Shown: positions 19,578 to 27,810 of the stretch, piece by piece | Position numbering within the stretch: the stretch's first letter is position 1 | Layout of the letters: each line of letters begins with the position of its first letter | Assembly: GCA_024697065.1 (NCBI GenBank) | Contig: JAILGE010000001.1 | Location: 1 to 37,971, forward strand | DNA length: 37,971 bases | Direction of reading: 5' to 3' | Origin: Lachnospiraceae bacterium | GTDB taxonomy: Bacteria; Bacillota; Clostridia; Lachnospirales; Lachnospiraceae | Notes under the pieces: generated by a model | What the model saw: only the letters and a program-made list of their open reading frames with translations | What the model was told of the DNA's origin: nothing | Databases searched by the model: none | Position numbers and translations under genes: made by a program

Positions 19578-20612
19578 GCCTTTAAGCTTGTATTCAGTCG
19601 CCATTTTCAGTGCCTGTTCTTTTATATCAGGGTAATTCCCCGCGATCTTTTCATATACATGAGCAAGCATATCATAAGCATCCCTGCCCCCCGCATCGGC
19701 TTTTAGGGCAGGTTTTGTTTCCTGTGCCGCATTAAGGAACCAGATGCTGGCTTCCTCATAGTCTCCCATGTCAAAGTAATGATGGCCGAGCTCCATACAT
19801 ATCTCGGAGCAGGGCTCGATACTTATATTTTTCAGGCACCACTTGAAAAACTCTTCCGTTTTTCCGGAGGCAGCCGCATTCTTCGCCAGGACACAGCAAC
19901 ACTCCGTGCGCATATCCCTGTCAAGGGCAGTATCCCTGAAGGCATTCTCAAAATAAGGTGCCGCCGCAGCAAAATCTTTTGCGTCTCCCGACAGCATAAG
20001 TTCCTGCGCATACATATGATGCATCTTCTTCGATAAGGGCTTCATCTCACCGTCCAAAGCCTCTGTCATCTTAAGAAAGATCCCGAAGTCTCTTTTATGA
20101 TGATGCTCCTCCGGCATATGCAGTATCTCTATGTCGCTGTCAAATACCACGGGATCCAGCCTTACAGTCTCATGGACGGGATCGATCCATGTGAACTTCC
20201 TCACTCTCCTGTAGAGCTTCGGACGCAGATCCTTCTCAAAATTCTCCGTGGTCCTGTAGGAATGACGGTTCACATACAGCATCTGTACTATCTCTACTTC
20301 AGGCAGCAGCGCTTCCTTGAGCGCCAGGAATTTCTTTGCATTCTCTTCATCCAGCACTTCATCCGCATCTGCGGAATAAATATATTCCATGGAAGTCTTG
20401 GAAAATGCAAAATTTCTTGCCTCCGAAAAATCATCCACCCACTTGAAGTCATATACCTTGTCGGTATAAGCGGCTGCGATCTCCTTCGTTGAATCTAAAG
20501 AACCCGTATCAACGATCACGATCTCATCAGCTACTGCCCTGAAACTGTCCAGGCAGCGCTTCAGGACTTTCTCTTCATTCTTCACAATCATGCATAAACT
20601 GATCGTAGCCAT
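19566..20612 (-). CDS. GT2-family glycosyltransferase with TPR-like C-terminal region
   Basis: The 348-residue protein begins with an A-type glycosyltransferase domain: MIVKNEE (8-14), the nucleotide-binding VDTGSLDST (34-42) and the DxD metal site ADADE (81-85). The type resembles SunS-like and LPS-core GT2 enzymes, which transfer a sugar from a nucleotide-sugar donor in the cytoplasm. The C-terminal half (about 200-348) is helical, with TPR-like units such as ELGHHYFDMGDYEEASIWFLNAA. It has no membrane segment. It is the last gene of a five-gene glycan operon, 12 bp after the ligase-like gene, and ends convergently inside the FliD-like gene. Acceptor unknown; flagellin or a surface polymer are candidates. 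Confidence 0.9.
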   Translation of the reverse strand: MATISLCMIVKNEEKVLKRCLDSFRAVADEIVIVDTGSLDSTKEIAAAYTDKVYDFKWVDDFSEARNFAFSKTSMEYIYSADADEVLDEENAKKFLALKEALLPEVEIVQMLYVNRHSYRTTENFEKDLRPKLYRRVRKFTWIDPVHETVRLDPVVFDSDIEILHMPEEHHHKRDFGIFLKMTEALDGEMKPLSKKMHHMYAQELMLSGDAKDFAAAAPYFENAFRDTALDRDMRTECCCVLAKNAAASGKTEEFFKWCLKNISIEPCSEICMELGHHYFDMGDYEEASIWFLNAAQETKPALKADAGGRDAYDMLAHVYEKIAGNYPDIKEQALKMATEYKLKGSHV

Positions 20613-20624
20613 CTTTCACATCCT

Positions 20625-22331
20625 TTATTTATTCTCAGCCTGTGCCTCTTCCTTCCGGACAGATCTGACGATCATGAGTCCCACGCCCATCAGGATAAAT
20701 AAAACCGGTGTACATATGCATTGCTGATAGCAGAAAAAGTTGTGCCCCATATATGCAGGTATCGCTGCCATAAACGGAATAACGGCGGGTTCCTTTTTGA
20801 CCACTGACGCACACTCTTTAAAGCAGGTCACCATGATACCCACATAAGAAACAGTTCCGAGTATTCCGCCCGTCACAAGAAGATTTAAGAATTCATTATG
20901 GGCGCAGGCAAGCTTAAGGCCTTTCCAGTATATCGATACCTCAGGCTGGCAATACTTTTCCATCGCTATCTCAAAGCAATCCGGGCCGTTACCCACAAGG
21001 AGATCCTTGATGCCGGTGATCACATTTTTTGCTCCGCTGTTTGAAAAGATATTTCTCAGAGCCTTTACGGACATTCTCCAGTTAAAGCCTCTGTGGTTTC
21101 CCCATCTGTCATTGAACATAAAGAAGGACGCCTTGTAGATCTCCGAATCTGCAGGAATGATGCTCTCCGGCAGCAGATGGAAGGTCACTGCTATAATGGC
21201 GATCAGAACTCCGCCCAATACAAGGCCTGCTGCTGTCAGGGTTCCTTTCCAGATGATCTTTCTGTGTTCGGATATATCGAATCCCTTTGATCTGCAAAGA
21301 AGCAGATACATAGCTATCACCAGTAACAGCGCCACCAGAAATACAGGGGAACGGGTAGCAAATTCGGTTATCTTCTCATCTCCCGTGATAAGCTTCGGCG
21401 TACGCCCGGGGAAAAGCATCCTCATGAGTCCTATGATCTGCATCGAGAGCAGTCCTATCGCCGCCATTTCCAGAAAGCGCTTCATCTTTCCGTTACTTTC
21501 AAGAGAATATCTGAAGAAGACCATGAAGATCAGCACCACCGCCACATATGCACTGTCGCTGTTGGTGGTTACGAGCATTCCAAAGGCAAGCGCAATATAC
21601 ATGGCAGATGCTATGCGCATCCAGAGTCTTTCATCCGACCAGTAAAAGTACATTCCGAGAGGTATGATGAGCACCGAATACGAGGAATACCATGTAGTCT
21701 GTCCCAGAGTGGAGACAAATTTCTCAACGGATTCCGGCGTGACATTGACATACATTCCAAGTGGATCAAATTTAAATCTCTGGATTATCCCCATCTGATG
21801 AGTCAGAGCAGCCGCTGCCACCGCGCACATCAAGGTCGTCGGGCTCCACTGCCAGAACCTGGATACGAAGTACAGGGCAAGCAAAAAGAATACCTGGGAA
21901 ATAAATCCCATATTCCAGCCCTGAAAACCGAAAAGCGCCATCTCCTTGTCTTCCGCAAAAAGAAAGCTTAACCAGCAGGCAAAAAAATAGGCCGCTGCGA
22001 AGCGATCCGTCAGGGATAAACTTTTTATGGCTTTAAAGAAACTTGAATTCCGGTTGAATGCATATGCATAGAACAGGGCTGCAAAGATCATGAGCCCGAG
22101 GAACAGATAAGATACCCACTGGAAGAATGCAAATTTTGTATCCCCCATATCGAAATATCTGTGGGACTCTACTCTTCCGTCCGCCAAAACCCTGTCCAGT
22201 CTGAAGAAAAGCGGGTATACGCACAACATAAGGAATACATATGTCCCGATGATTATCTTTGTAAAATATTCTGCTGCCTGCTGCCCCGCTGTTTTATCCT
22301 GTTTCTTTTTCTTTTTATTCTTACTTGCCAT
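20625..22331 (-). CDS. O-antigen ligase/polymerase-like polytopic membrane protein
   Basis: The 568-residue protein has a Lys-rich N-terminus and about a dozen hydrophobic segments. Near residues 470-490 it carries AHNEFLNLLVTGGILG, the H-N-x(3)-L...G-G/I signature of the Wzy_C/O-antigen ligase superfamily (WaaL, Wzy, PglL), after a large hydrophilic segment as in those enzymes. These proteins join or transfer lipid-linked glycans outside the membrane. Its start overlaps the stop of the upstream glycosyltransferase by 11 bp, so the two are translationally coupled. In a Gram-positive it cannot be an LPS ligase; a polymerase or a protein-glycan transferase are the alternatives. Confidence 0.8.
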   Translation of the reverse strand: MASKNKKKKKQDKTAGQQAAEYFTKIIIGTYVFLMLCVYPLFFRLDRVLADGRVESHRYFDMGDTKFAFFQWVSYLFLGLMIFAALFYAYAFNRNSSFFKAIKSLSLTDRFAAAYFFACWLSFLFAEDKEMALFGFQGWNMGFISQVFFLLALYFVSRFWQWSPTTLMCAVAAAALTHQMGIIQRFKFDPLGMYVNVTPESVEKFVSTLGQTTWYSSYSVLIIPLGMYFYWSDERLWMRIASAMYIALAFGMLVTTNSDSAYVAVVLIFMVFFRYSLESNGKMKRFLEMAAIGLLSMQIIGLMRMLFPGRTPKLITGDEKITEFATRSPVFLVALLLVIAMYLLLCRSKGFDISEHRKIIWKGTLTAAGLVLGGVLIAIIAVTFHLLPESIIPADSEIYKASFFMFNDRWGNHRGFNWRMSVKALRNIFSNSGAKNVITGIKDLLVGNGPDCFEIAMEKYCQPEVSIYWKGLKLACAHNEFLNLLVTGGILGTVSYVGIMVTCFKECASVVKKEPAVIPFMAAIPAYMGHNFFCYQQCICTPVLFILMGVGLMIVRSVRKEEAQAENK

Positions 22332-23013
22332 ATCCGTATTCAGTCATAAATTTCTTTCGGTAGGCATTAAAATCCCACCGGTTATTAACGCTTTCATCAT
22401 GGGCGCACCAGGGCTTGCGCTGTCTGGGTACCACCACCCTGTAGCCTGCTTTGCGGAATTCCGCACTCTGTGACAGATTGTAATAATCCCATCCGTCGAA
22501 GAGATCCTCTCTCCAGGGAAGATCCACATCAGTAGCTATCAGGAATCCTTCCACGGCTTCCACATCCGTCACGCCTTCATCTATGGAGTAACGATATCCT
22601 TTGAAATCCACATTGTCCGGATCAAGACTGTAGAGATTGCCCACTCTCTCGCCGTGCCAGACAACAGCATCCGGCGGAAGTTTCCTGCTTCCCACCATTC
22701 CTATCATTCCGATCTTTTTATCGGATTCAAAAATATCAAGGATGTCATACAGGAAGTAAGGATTCAGGATCGAAACATCCTGATGCATGTATATCCTGTA
22801 CCTGGCCGGCTCCTCCGTCATTGCCGAATTATAGCTCTGGCAGATCCCTCTGGCATTGCGTATGACACGCACTGACTTTGAGTATCCCTGGGGAACCTTC
22901 AGCTTATCTATATAAAATTGACATTCGCTGTAAATCTCATCGTTATTCACGCAGATGATAAAGAGGAATCTCTTCTTCTCCTTGCCACCGCCGAACAATC
23001 CGCCTGATGCCAT
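22321..23013 (-). CDS. Glycosyltransferase-like protein (Glyco_tranf_2_5 type)
   Basis: This is a 230-residue soluble protein. After a short Gly/Lys-rich start it has FLFIICVNNDEIYSEC, then ARGICQSYNSAM and YRIYMHQDVSI, the MHQD/HxD pattern of this small GT2-like family, and later GFLIATDVDLPWREDLFDGW. The C-terminal WCAHDESVNNRW may bind the acceptor or metal. The family is predicted to add sugars in capsule, LPS or protein glycosylation clusters, but no substrate is established. It lies 18 bp after the unknown gene and overlaps the ligase-like gene downstream by 11 bp. Confidence 0.85.
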   Translation of the reverse strand: MASGGLFGGGKEKKRFLFIICVNNDEIYSECQFYIDKLKVPQGYSKSVRVIRNARGICQSYNSAMTEEPARYRIYMHQDVSILNPYFLYDILDIFESDKKIGMIGMVGSRKLPPDAVVWHGERVGNLYSLDPDNVDFKGYRYSIDEGVTDVEAVEGFLIATDVDLPWREDLFDGWDYYNLSQSAEFRKAGYRVVVPRQRKPWCAHDESVNNRWDFNAYRKKFMTEYGYGK

Positions 23014-23031
23014 ATACCCTCTCCCGTCCGT

Positions 23032-23730
23032 TCAGCTGAAACGTTTTCTGAGCTCGTTCTTTTTTTCCGAGATCGCCGAAATATCGAAATCTCCGCAGTG
23101 CTTTTCCATAAAGCTTACCAAAAACAAGGCTTCGCTGTAGTTATTTTCCCTGCTGTACATATCCGCAAGCTCCACGGTTATCCTGTCCTTGTTGCCAAGA
23201 GGGACCACCGAAAGCAGCTTCGCCACCAGGAAAACCGACATACCCTTGTCTTTGATATACTTCATCACTTCGTCCTTATCGGGACCGGTTAATCCCAGCT
23301 GAAGCCGTCTGAAATAGAAAAGCATCTTCATATACAGATTGTAAAAATCATCTATATAATTGATGCAGTCATATACAAAAGGTTTGTCACCCGCTACGGG
23401 ATGCTCATTCCTGTCCTCGCACTCCATCATATATACCGGGATCGTCTCGGGAAAAACTATAAGCTCCGAATCATATCCGGCAACAGAAGCAAACTCCTCC
23501 GAAGCACAATATTCCACCAGCTTGTCATAAGCCCTGCGGGAACGCTCCTGTATCTTCTCGTTTATCCTTCCCTTCACGACACAGACAGCAGTATAGATCG
23601 CTGCCTTGGTCTCGGCACCGTCCACATAATAACGGTCAGTATCTCTTAGAAGCTTCTCTTTTCCCTCTACGGTAAAATTCCCATGGGGGTCAAGATACTG
23701 AAAAGTTTCTTCTGAAGGTGGGATCAGCAT
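23032..23730 (-). CDS. Protein of unknown function in the glycan operon
   Basis: I do not recognise this 232-residue protein. It has no signal peptide or membrane segment. The N-terminal half contains AETKAAIYTAVCVVKGRINEK and FPETIPVYMMECEDR. The C-terminal half is helical, with a possible TPR-like unit (ITVELADMYSRENNYSEALFLVSFMEK) and a charged end (SEKKNELRKRFS). The Shine-Dalgarno is TTGAGGAAAT. It lies between the CgeB-like and Glyco_tranf_2_5 genes and appears cotranscribed with them, with an additional promoter just upstream. An accessory or scaffold role for the glycosyltransferases is inference. Confidence 0.75.
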   Translation of the reverse strand: MLIPPSEETFQYLDPHGNFTVEGKEKLLRDTDRYYVDGAETKAAIYTAVCVVKGRINEKIQERSRRAYDKLVEYCASEEFASVAGYDSELIVFPETIPVYMMECEDRNEHPVAGDKPFVYDCINYIDDFYNLYMKMLFYFRRLQLGLTGPDKDEVMKYIKDKGMSVFLVAKLLSVVPLGNKDRITVELADMYSRENNYSEALFLVSFMEKHCGDFDISAISEKKNELRKRFS

Positions 23731-23807
23731 ATTTCCTCAATTGCCTCCGTTTAGTCGGTTTTCCTTCACCCTTTATCAATCCCGGGCAACTAAACCGCTT
23801 ACATTTC

Positions 23808-23836
23808 ATTATACTAAATTTTCACCTTTATTTAAA
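23808..23836 (-). promoter_or_regulatory. Candidate internal promoter of the glycan operon
   Basis: TTTAAA (23831-23836) and a perfect TATAAT (23808-23813) are 17 bp apart, overlapping the stop codon of the CgeB-like gene. The leader downstream has an inverted repeat GTTTAGT (23790s) and ACTAAAC (about 23749-23755) spanning some 45 nt, close to the ribosome site. Confidence 0.5.
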
Positions 23837-25044
23837 TATTCGGTTAGGCCGGCGGCATCCGTCATAAGTGTAAGTTTTCTTTTGAATGTATGGGCCTCTT
23901 TGACTTTTCTGTAGCCGTTAAGGGCTATCTCTTCCCTCTCTTCGTCATGAGAGACATAATAAGCCGCTTTTTCTGCCGCATCCTTTGCATTCTCGTAATA
24001 AACAAAGTCCTCACCGGGGACGAATTCTTCCGGAAGATCCGCCTGATAATTGCTGAGTACAAACCCTCCGCAGGCCATTATATCCATCACTCTTAAAGGG
24101 ATCCCGCTGTGTATGCTCTTGAGCGAAATGTTCATATTGACCTTCGCTGCTTTGACTGCCTTGGGGAACTCCCTGTAATAATCGATATTTCCCCGGTTAA
24201 TGACCCTGCCGAGTTTAAAAGATGCATCTCTGGTATAGAGGGCCACCTTTCCATCCACCTTATCCGCTATAGCCTCCATCACATGCCTGCGTTCATTTGC
24301 CGTGACTCTCATTGCAAGATAATAATTCGCAAAAACCCACTGGGGCGTACTGAAGCTGTCCCCGTGTTCCGAAAGAGGAACGCTCTTGAGTATCCTCTCT
24401 ATAACTTTCTCACCACTGCCGTCGGGAATGATCTGTTCCAGTCCCGGCTCCAGTATATCCGCTCCGTACAGACTCTCCTGAACTTTGACCAGTGCATCCA
24501 GATAGCCTTTAATATAATCATCGAACTTCTCATACTTTTTGAATATCCTGAATTTATCCTCGGTATACATGGACCCTATCATGGATACATCAGCACCGTA
24601 TTTTATCCTGTCGGCATCCGTAAGCTCTACCTCATCATACCTGCCTGTGTCCGCGGAAAGCGGCAGGTAATAAACATTGTTCACCCCGGCCTTTTTCAGT
24701 TTCTCCACTTCGGAGCTGTCAAAATGAAAGATATGATTCCCTTCAAAGAAAACCGTCATGGAATAGGTAAGCACCGCCGGATTGTCATATACCCATGAAA
24801 GGTATTTTATATGGCACGCCTGAACAGCTGTGGCAATGACAGGAAAATAATTGAGAGAGAAGACAAAATCCGCCCTGCTCTCAACTATAGCCCTTACTAT
24901 CTTCTCCGCAAGCTCTGTCCCGAGATTTATCCCGTTGGAATTCTGGGGAAAATCAAATATCACGACTTTTATCCCCATCTCTTCAAATGTCTTTTTGATA
25001 TATTCAGAACCGTATCCCGGCCAGTCCATATACAGAACTGTCAT
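23809..25044 (-). CDS. CgeB-like glycosyltransferase (DUF3880 plus Glyco_trans_1_2)
   Basis: The 411-residue soluble protein begins VLYMDWPGYGSEYIKKTFEEMG and carries the N-terminal GT-B-like domain with FVFSLNYFPVIATA and YLSWVYDNPAV, as in the DUF3880 family. The C-terminal half (about 270-400) shows the donor-side pattern NMNISLKSIHSGIPLRVMDI followed by MACGGFVLSNYQADLPEEF and VYYENAKDAAEKAAYYVSHDEER, typical of the CgeB/Glyco_trans_1_2 domain. In motile Clostridia such enzymes often lie in flagellin-glycosylation loci; B. subtilis CgeB acts on the spore surface. It is first in the operon; AGGGGG precedes the ATG. No promoter was found between it and the upstream terminator. Confidence 0.87.
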   Translation of the reverse strand: MTVLYMDWPGYGSEYIKKTFEEMGIKVVIFDFPQNSNGINLGTELAEKIVRAIVESRADFVFSLNYFPVIATAVQACHIKYLSWVYDNPAVLTYSMTVFFEGNHIFHFDSSEVEKLKKAGVNNVYYLPLSADTGRYDEVELTDADRIKYGADVSMIGSMYTEDKFRIFKKYEKFDDYIKGYLDALVKVQESLYGADILEPGLEQIIPDGSGEKVIERILKSVPLSEHGDSFSTPQWVFANYYLAMRVTANERRHVMEAIADKVDGKVALYTRDASFKLGRVINRGNIDYYREFPKAVKAAKVNMNISLKSIHSGIPLRVMDIMACGGFVLSNYQADLPEEFVPGEDFVYYENAKDAAEKAAYYVSHDEEREEIALNGYRKVKEAHTFKRKLTLMTDAAGLTEYLNKGENLV

Positions 25045-25073
25045 TCAGAACCCCCTGTTTTTTCCGTCTTTGT

Positions 25074-25100
25074 AAAACCGCCGCCCAAAAGGCGACGGTC
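25074..25100 (-). terminator. Intrinsic terminator after the propeller-type lipoprotein gene
   Basis: ACCGtCGCC and GGCGgCGGT form a 9-bp stem with a TTTTG loop, followed by TTTTACAAAG, about 15 bp past the stop. It closes the ABC-argC-lipoprotein operon. Confidence 0.8.
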
Positions 25101-25114
25101 TGTTATCTTTACTG

Positions 25115-26821
25115 TCAGCCTTCCGAAAGATCGAATTCGTAGGCCGTATCACCTGCCCATACGTAAAGCACGGCACCTGACATGATGATGTAATCGGGTT
25201 TTTTATCAAGTTTGATCCTGTTGACCACTTCTCCGGTATTGATATCCAGCTCGCAGAGATAATTATCACCGCCCTCGGCTCCGTATCCGCAGATGATGGC
25301 ATTATCCGTGATCACAAAATTATCCGCATTCGCAACCAACGGTTCACTCTTCCATTCCACATAACCGCTCTCAATATCTATCTTGGCGATATATGATGAC
25401 CTGGTCTCTCCCTTCGGGCTGCTTTTGCGGCTGAGTTCCACATAGAGAAAGCCGTTTTTTTCCGCAACATATTTTAGATAAAGAGGGCCCATCTCCACTT
25501 CGGATTTCTCACCATTCTTATCATCAGGCCCGTTGGCAAGTCTCGACAGATCATAATGATACTGTCTTCCCTCGGGATCGTATTCCAGCATAACTCCCTG
25601 ATACATAGGATCATCTTCACAACCATCGGGGATGGATCCCGTTATAACTTCCTCACTATACGGGATTTCCGGATAGATCCCCCACAGATCTTCGTCGATA
25701 TAGGGCATGTCCTGACTCAGGAATCCGTTATTCTCAAGCCAGTCTTCCACTGTCCAATCCGTATGAACCGTCTTGTTTTTTTCCTCAATGACAGTATGAC
25801 ACTCTTCGGCTTCAAGATAGTCCTGACAATAATAATCCCAGGAAGGACAGTTTGCGTAAAATTCCTTCCCAGGCATCTTTTCCAGCACCAGATCATCCTC
25901 GTCTTTGGAGGTATATCTTACTTCATCTTTTCTGTCATTGCTGATAGTCAGATATTTCTCATTGAAGCAGTCCTTATTCTCATCGGTATCAAGAGTCACC
26001 TCAAAATACCCTGCCGCATAGGATGCCAGATCATAAGGCGGGAAGAAAACTACGAACCCCTTGTCCGTAACGGTACAGTTGAGACCGTACTCCGTCATCT
26101 CGGTGTATACGAGATCCCTGACATACTCAGTAGGATCGCCGTTTTCATCATCTGTCCACTCCACCTCTGCAACATCCTGATGTTCTTTTACAAGAGCCTC
26201 TGCTATGAGATCCGCCACCTTTTCATTATCTTTTATCAGATCCGAGGAAGTCACATACTCGCCTGTATTGATATCGATATTGGTATAGAAGTATGTATCC
26301 ATTCCATGAGCGCCGCCGTAATAAACCGAGCAGTAGTCTTCCGTCACAAAAAGCGTATCATCAAAACGGAGTACAGATGTCTCGGTATCATCAAAGTATG
26401 TCATGGTACCGGCAAATTCGCCCATCTGTTCTTTCTGACTGAGGCACTCCTCTCCAAGTCTTTTCCCTGAATCAAAAAGCTCTGTCATCCGGCTTCCGCT
26501 CTCATCATCAAGGCAGGCAGCGAACTTTGGATATTTTTCGGCGATACCGTCTTCGTATATAAAGCTCGAATCACTGAGAGTCATCAAGAGCTCCCCGTCC
26601 GCAGACTTCACCTCCAGCCGGGAAGTTTCAACCGTAAGGCCATCTCCGCCTGCCACCGTTGTTTCAGTCGGAGCATCAACAGTCTTTTCCGTATCCTTAT
26701 CGTTCTCCCCGGATTCTCCCTGATCTTTCCCTTCAACATTTTCCGCCTCTGTCAAAGAACAGGCACCGAGCGCAAATACCGTTGCAGCCAAAAGAACTGT
26801 CGATAAATATCGTTTTTTCAT
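25115..26821 (-). CDS. Lipoprotein with DUF3298-like domain and propeller-like C-terminus
   Basis: The 568-residue protein starts with a lipoprotein signal ending in LGAC (lipidated Cys21), then an acidic low-complexity linker to about residue 60. Residues about 65-300 resemble DUF3298 (as in RsiV/PdaC), with the hallmark YYGGAHG at about residues 166-172 and a later GFVVFFPPYDLASYAAG. The C-terminal third has beta repeats (YIAKIDIESGYVEWKS, LCELDINTGEVVNRIKL, VLYVWAGDTAYEFDL) that suggest a PQQ-like propeller or part of one. It should sit on the outer face of the membrane. It follows argC by 19 bp and shares its N-terminal module with the lipoprotein at 31710-33485. Function unknown. Confidence 0.85.
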   Translation of the reverse strand: MKKRYLSTVLLAATVFALGACSLTEAENVEGKDQGESGENDKDTEKTVDAPTETTVAGGDGLTVETSRLEVKSADGELLMTLSDSSFIYEDGIAEKYPKFAACLDDESGSRMTELFDSGKRLGEECLSQKEQMGEFAGTMTYFDDTETSVLRFDDTLFVTEDYCSVYYGGAHGMDTYFYTNIDINTGEYVTSSDLIKDNEKVADLIAEALVKEHQDVAEVEWTDDENGDPTEYVRDLVYTEMTEYGLNCTVTDKGFVVFFPPYDLASYAAGYFEVTLDTDENKDCFNEKYLTISNDRKDEVRYTSKDEDDLVLEKMPGKEFYANCPSWDYYCQDYLEAEECHTVIEEKNKTVHTDWTVEDWLENNGFLSQDMPYIDEDLWGIYPEIPYSEEVITGSIPDGCEDDPMYQGVMLEYDPEGRQYHYDLSRLANGPDDKNGEKSEVEMGPLYLKYVAEKNGFLYVELSRKSSPKGETRSSYIAKIDIESGYVEWKSEPLVANADNFVITDNAIICGYGAEGGDNYLCELDINTGEVVNRIKLDKKPDYIIMSGAVLYVWAGDTAYEFDLSEG

Positions 26822-26840
26822 GTCTTCCCCTCTGTACAGA

Positions 26841-27785
26841 TTAAAGATCCAATCCCCTTGCGGGATCGCATCCGATCACTATATTCATACATTCAACCGC
26901 GGCGCCCGATGCACCCTTCCCCAGGTTGTCAAAACGGCTGGCCACTACCATGCGGTCTTCATTACCCGTAACGAATATTTCCATTCCGTCCCAGCCGGCG
27001 CATCCGTCGGAGAAAATAGCTCCTCCTGCTTCCACATCCGCACCGAAGGGCATTACTTTGATAAATTTTTCATCTTTATAATAATCAGCAAAAAAATCTC
27101 TTACCTCTTCCGGCTTCATCTTCTTCGCCAGCAGATCAGCATACAAAGGAACCTGAACGATCATTCCGCTGTGGTAATTGGTCGTAACCGGAGAAAAGAG
27201 AGGCAGTCTGTCTATTCCGGTAATGGCCTTCATCTCTTTCAGATGCTTATGGGTCTGACCCCAGCCATACATCCTTGCGGAGTCATATTTCTTATCACGC
27301 CCTTCTGCTTCATAATCGGCAATGAGCTTCTTGCCGCCTCCGCTGTATCCGGATATGGCAAATATCGATACGGGATAATCCTTGGGGAGTATCCCACCCT
27401 TAACAAGCGGATAAGCCAAACCTATAAACCCGCTGGCATAGCAGCCGGGGACCGCGATACGCTTGCTTTTTGCAACAGCCTCTCTGTGTTCGCGAGAAAG
27501 CTCCGGGAATCCGTATGCCCATCCCGGCTCAGTCCTGTGAGCGGTTGATGTATCGAGGATCACTGTATTCTCGTTTTCCACTAAAGTCACAGCTTCCCTT
27601 GCCGCATCATCAGGCAGGCACAAAAATGTGATATCCGACTCGTTAATGAACTTTTTGATCTCAGCCGGATCTTTTCTCTTCTCCGGATCGATCTCCATTA
27701 TCTCTATATCATCACGTCCGGCAAATCTCTCATTGATCCTGAGGCCGGTTGTTCCTGAACTTCCATCAATAAATACTTTTTTCAT
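26841..27785 (-). CDS. argC: N-acetyl-gamma-glutamyl-phosphate reductase (short type)
   Basis: ArgC reduces N-acetylglutamyl-phosphate with NADPH in arginine synthesis. The 314-residue protein has the N-terminal dinucleotide motif GSSGTTGLR, the catalytic cysteine C115 in VPGCYASGF, and STAHRTEPGWAYGFPEL, all typical of the shorter ArgC class. No other arg gene is in the window. It lies 25 bp downstream of an ABC exporter gene and 19 bp upstream of a lipoprotein gene, so it seems to be expressed in an operon unrelated to arginine synthesis. The AAGGATAT Shine-Dalgarno is modest. The identification is strong; the reason for the location is unknown. Confidence 0.94.
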   Translation of the reverse strand: MKKVFIDGSSGTTGLRINERFAGRDDIEIMEIDPEKRKDPAEIKKFINESDITFLCLPDDAAREAVTLVENENTVILDTSTAHRTEPGWAYGFPELSREHREAVAKSKRIAVPGCYASGFIGLAYPLVKGGILPKDYPVSIFAISGYSGGGKKLIADYEAEGRDKKYDSARMYGWGQTHKHLKEMKAITGIDRLPLFSPVTTNYHSGMIVQVPLYADLLAKKMKPEEVRDFFADYYKDEKFIKVMPFGADVEAGGAIFSDGCAGWDGMEIFVTGNEDRMVVASRFDNLGKGASGAAVECMNIVIGCDPARGLDL

Positions 27786-27810
27786 GATATATCCTTTCTT
27801 AAACCCATCC

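Noticed and set aside
25556-26470. A 304-codon plus-strand frame opposite the propeller-type lipoprotein
   Set aside because: No Shine-Dalgarno and a product of irregular hydrophobic composition; it is the antisense of a well-supported lipoprotein gene.
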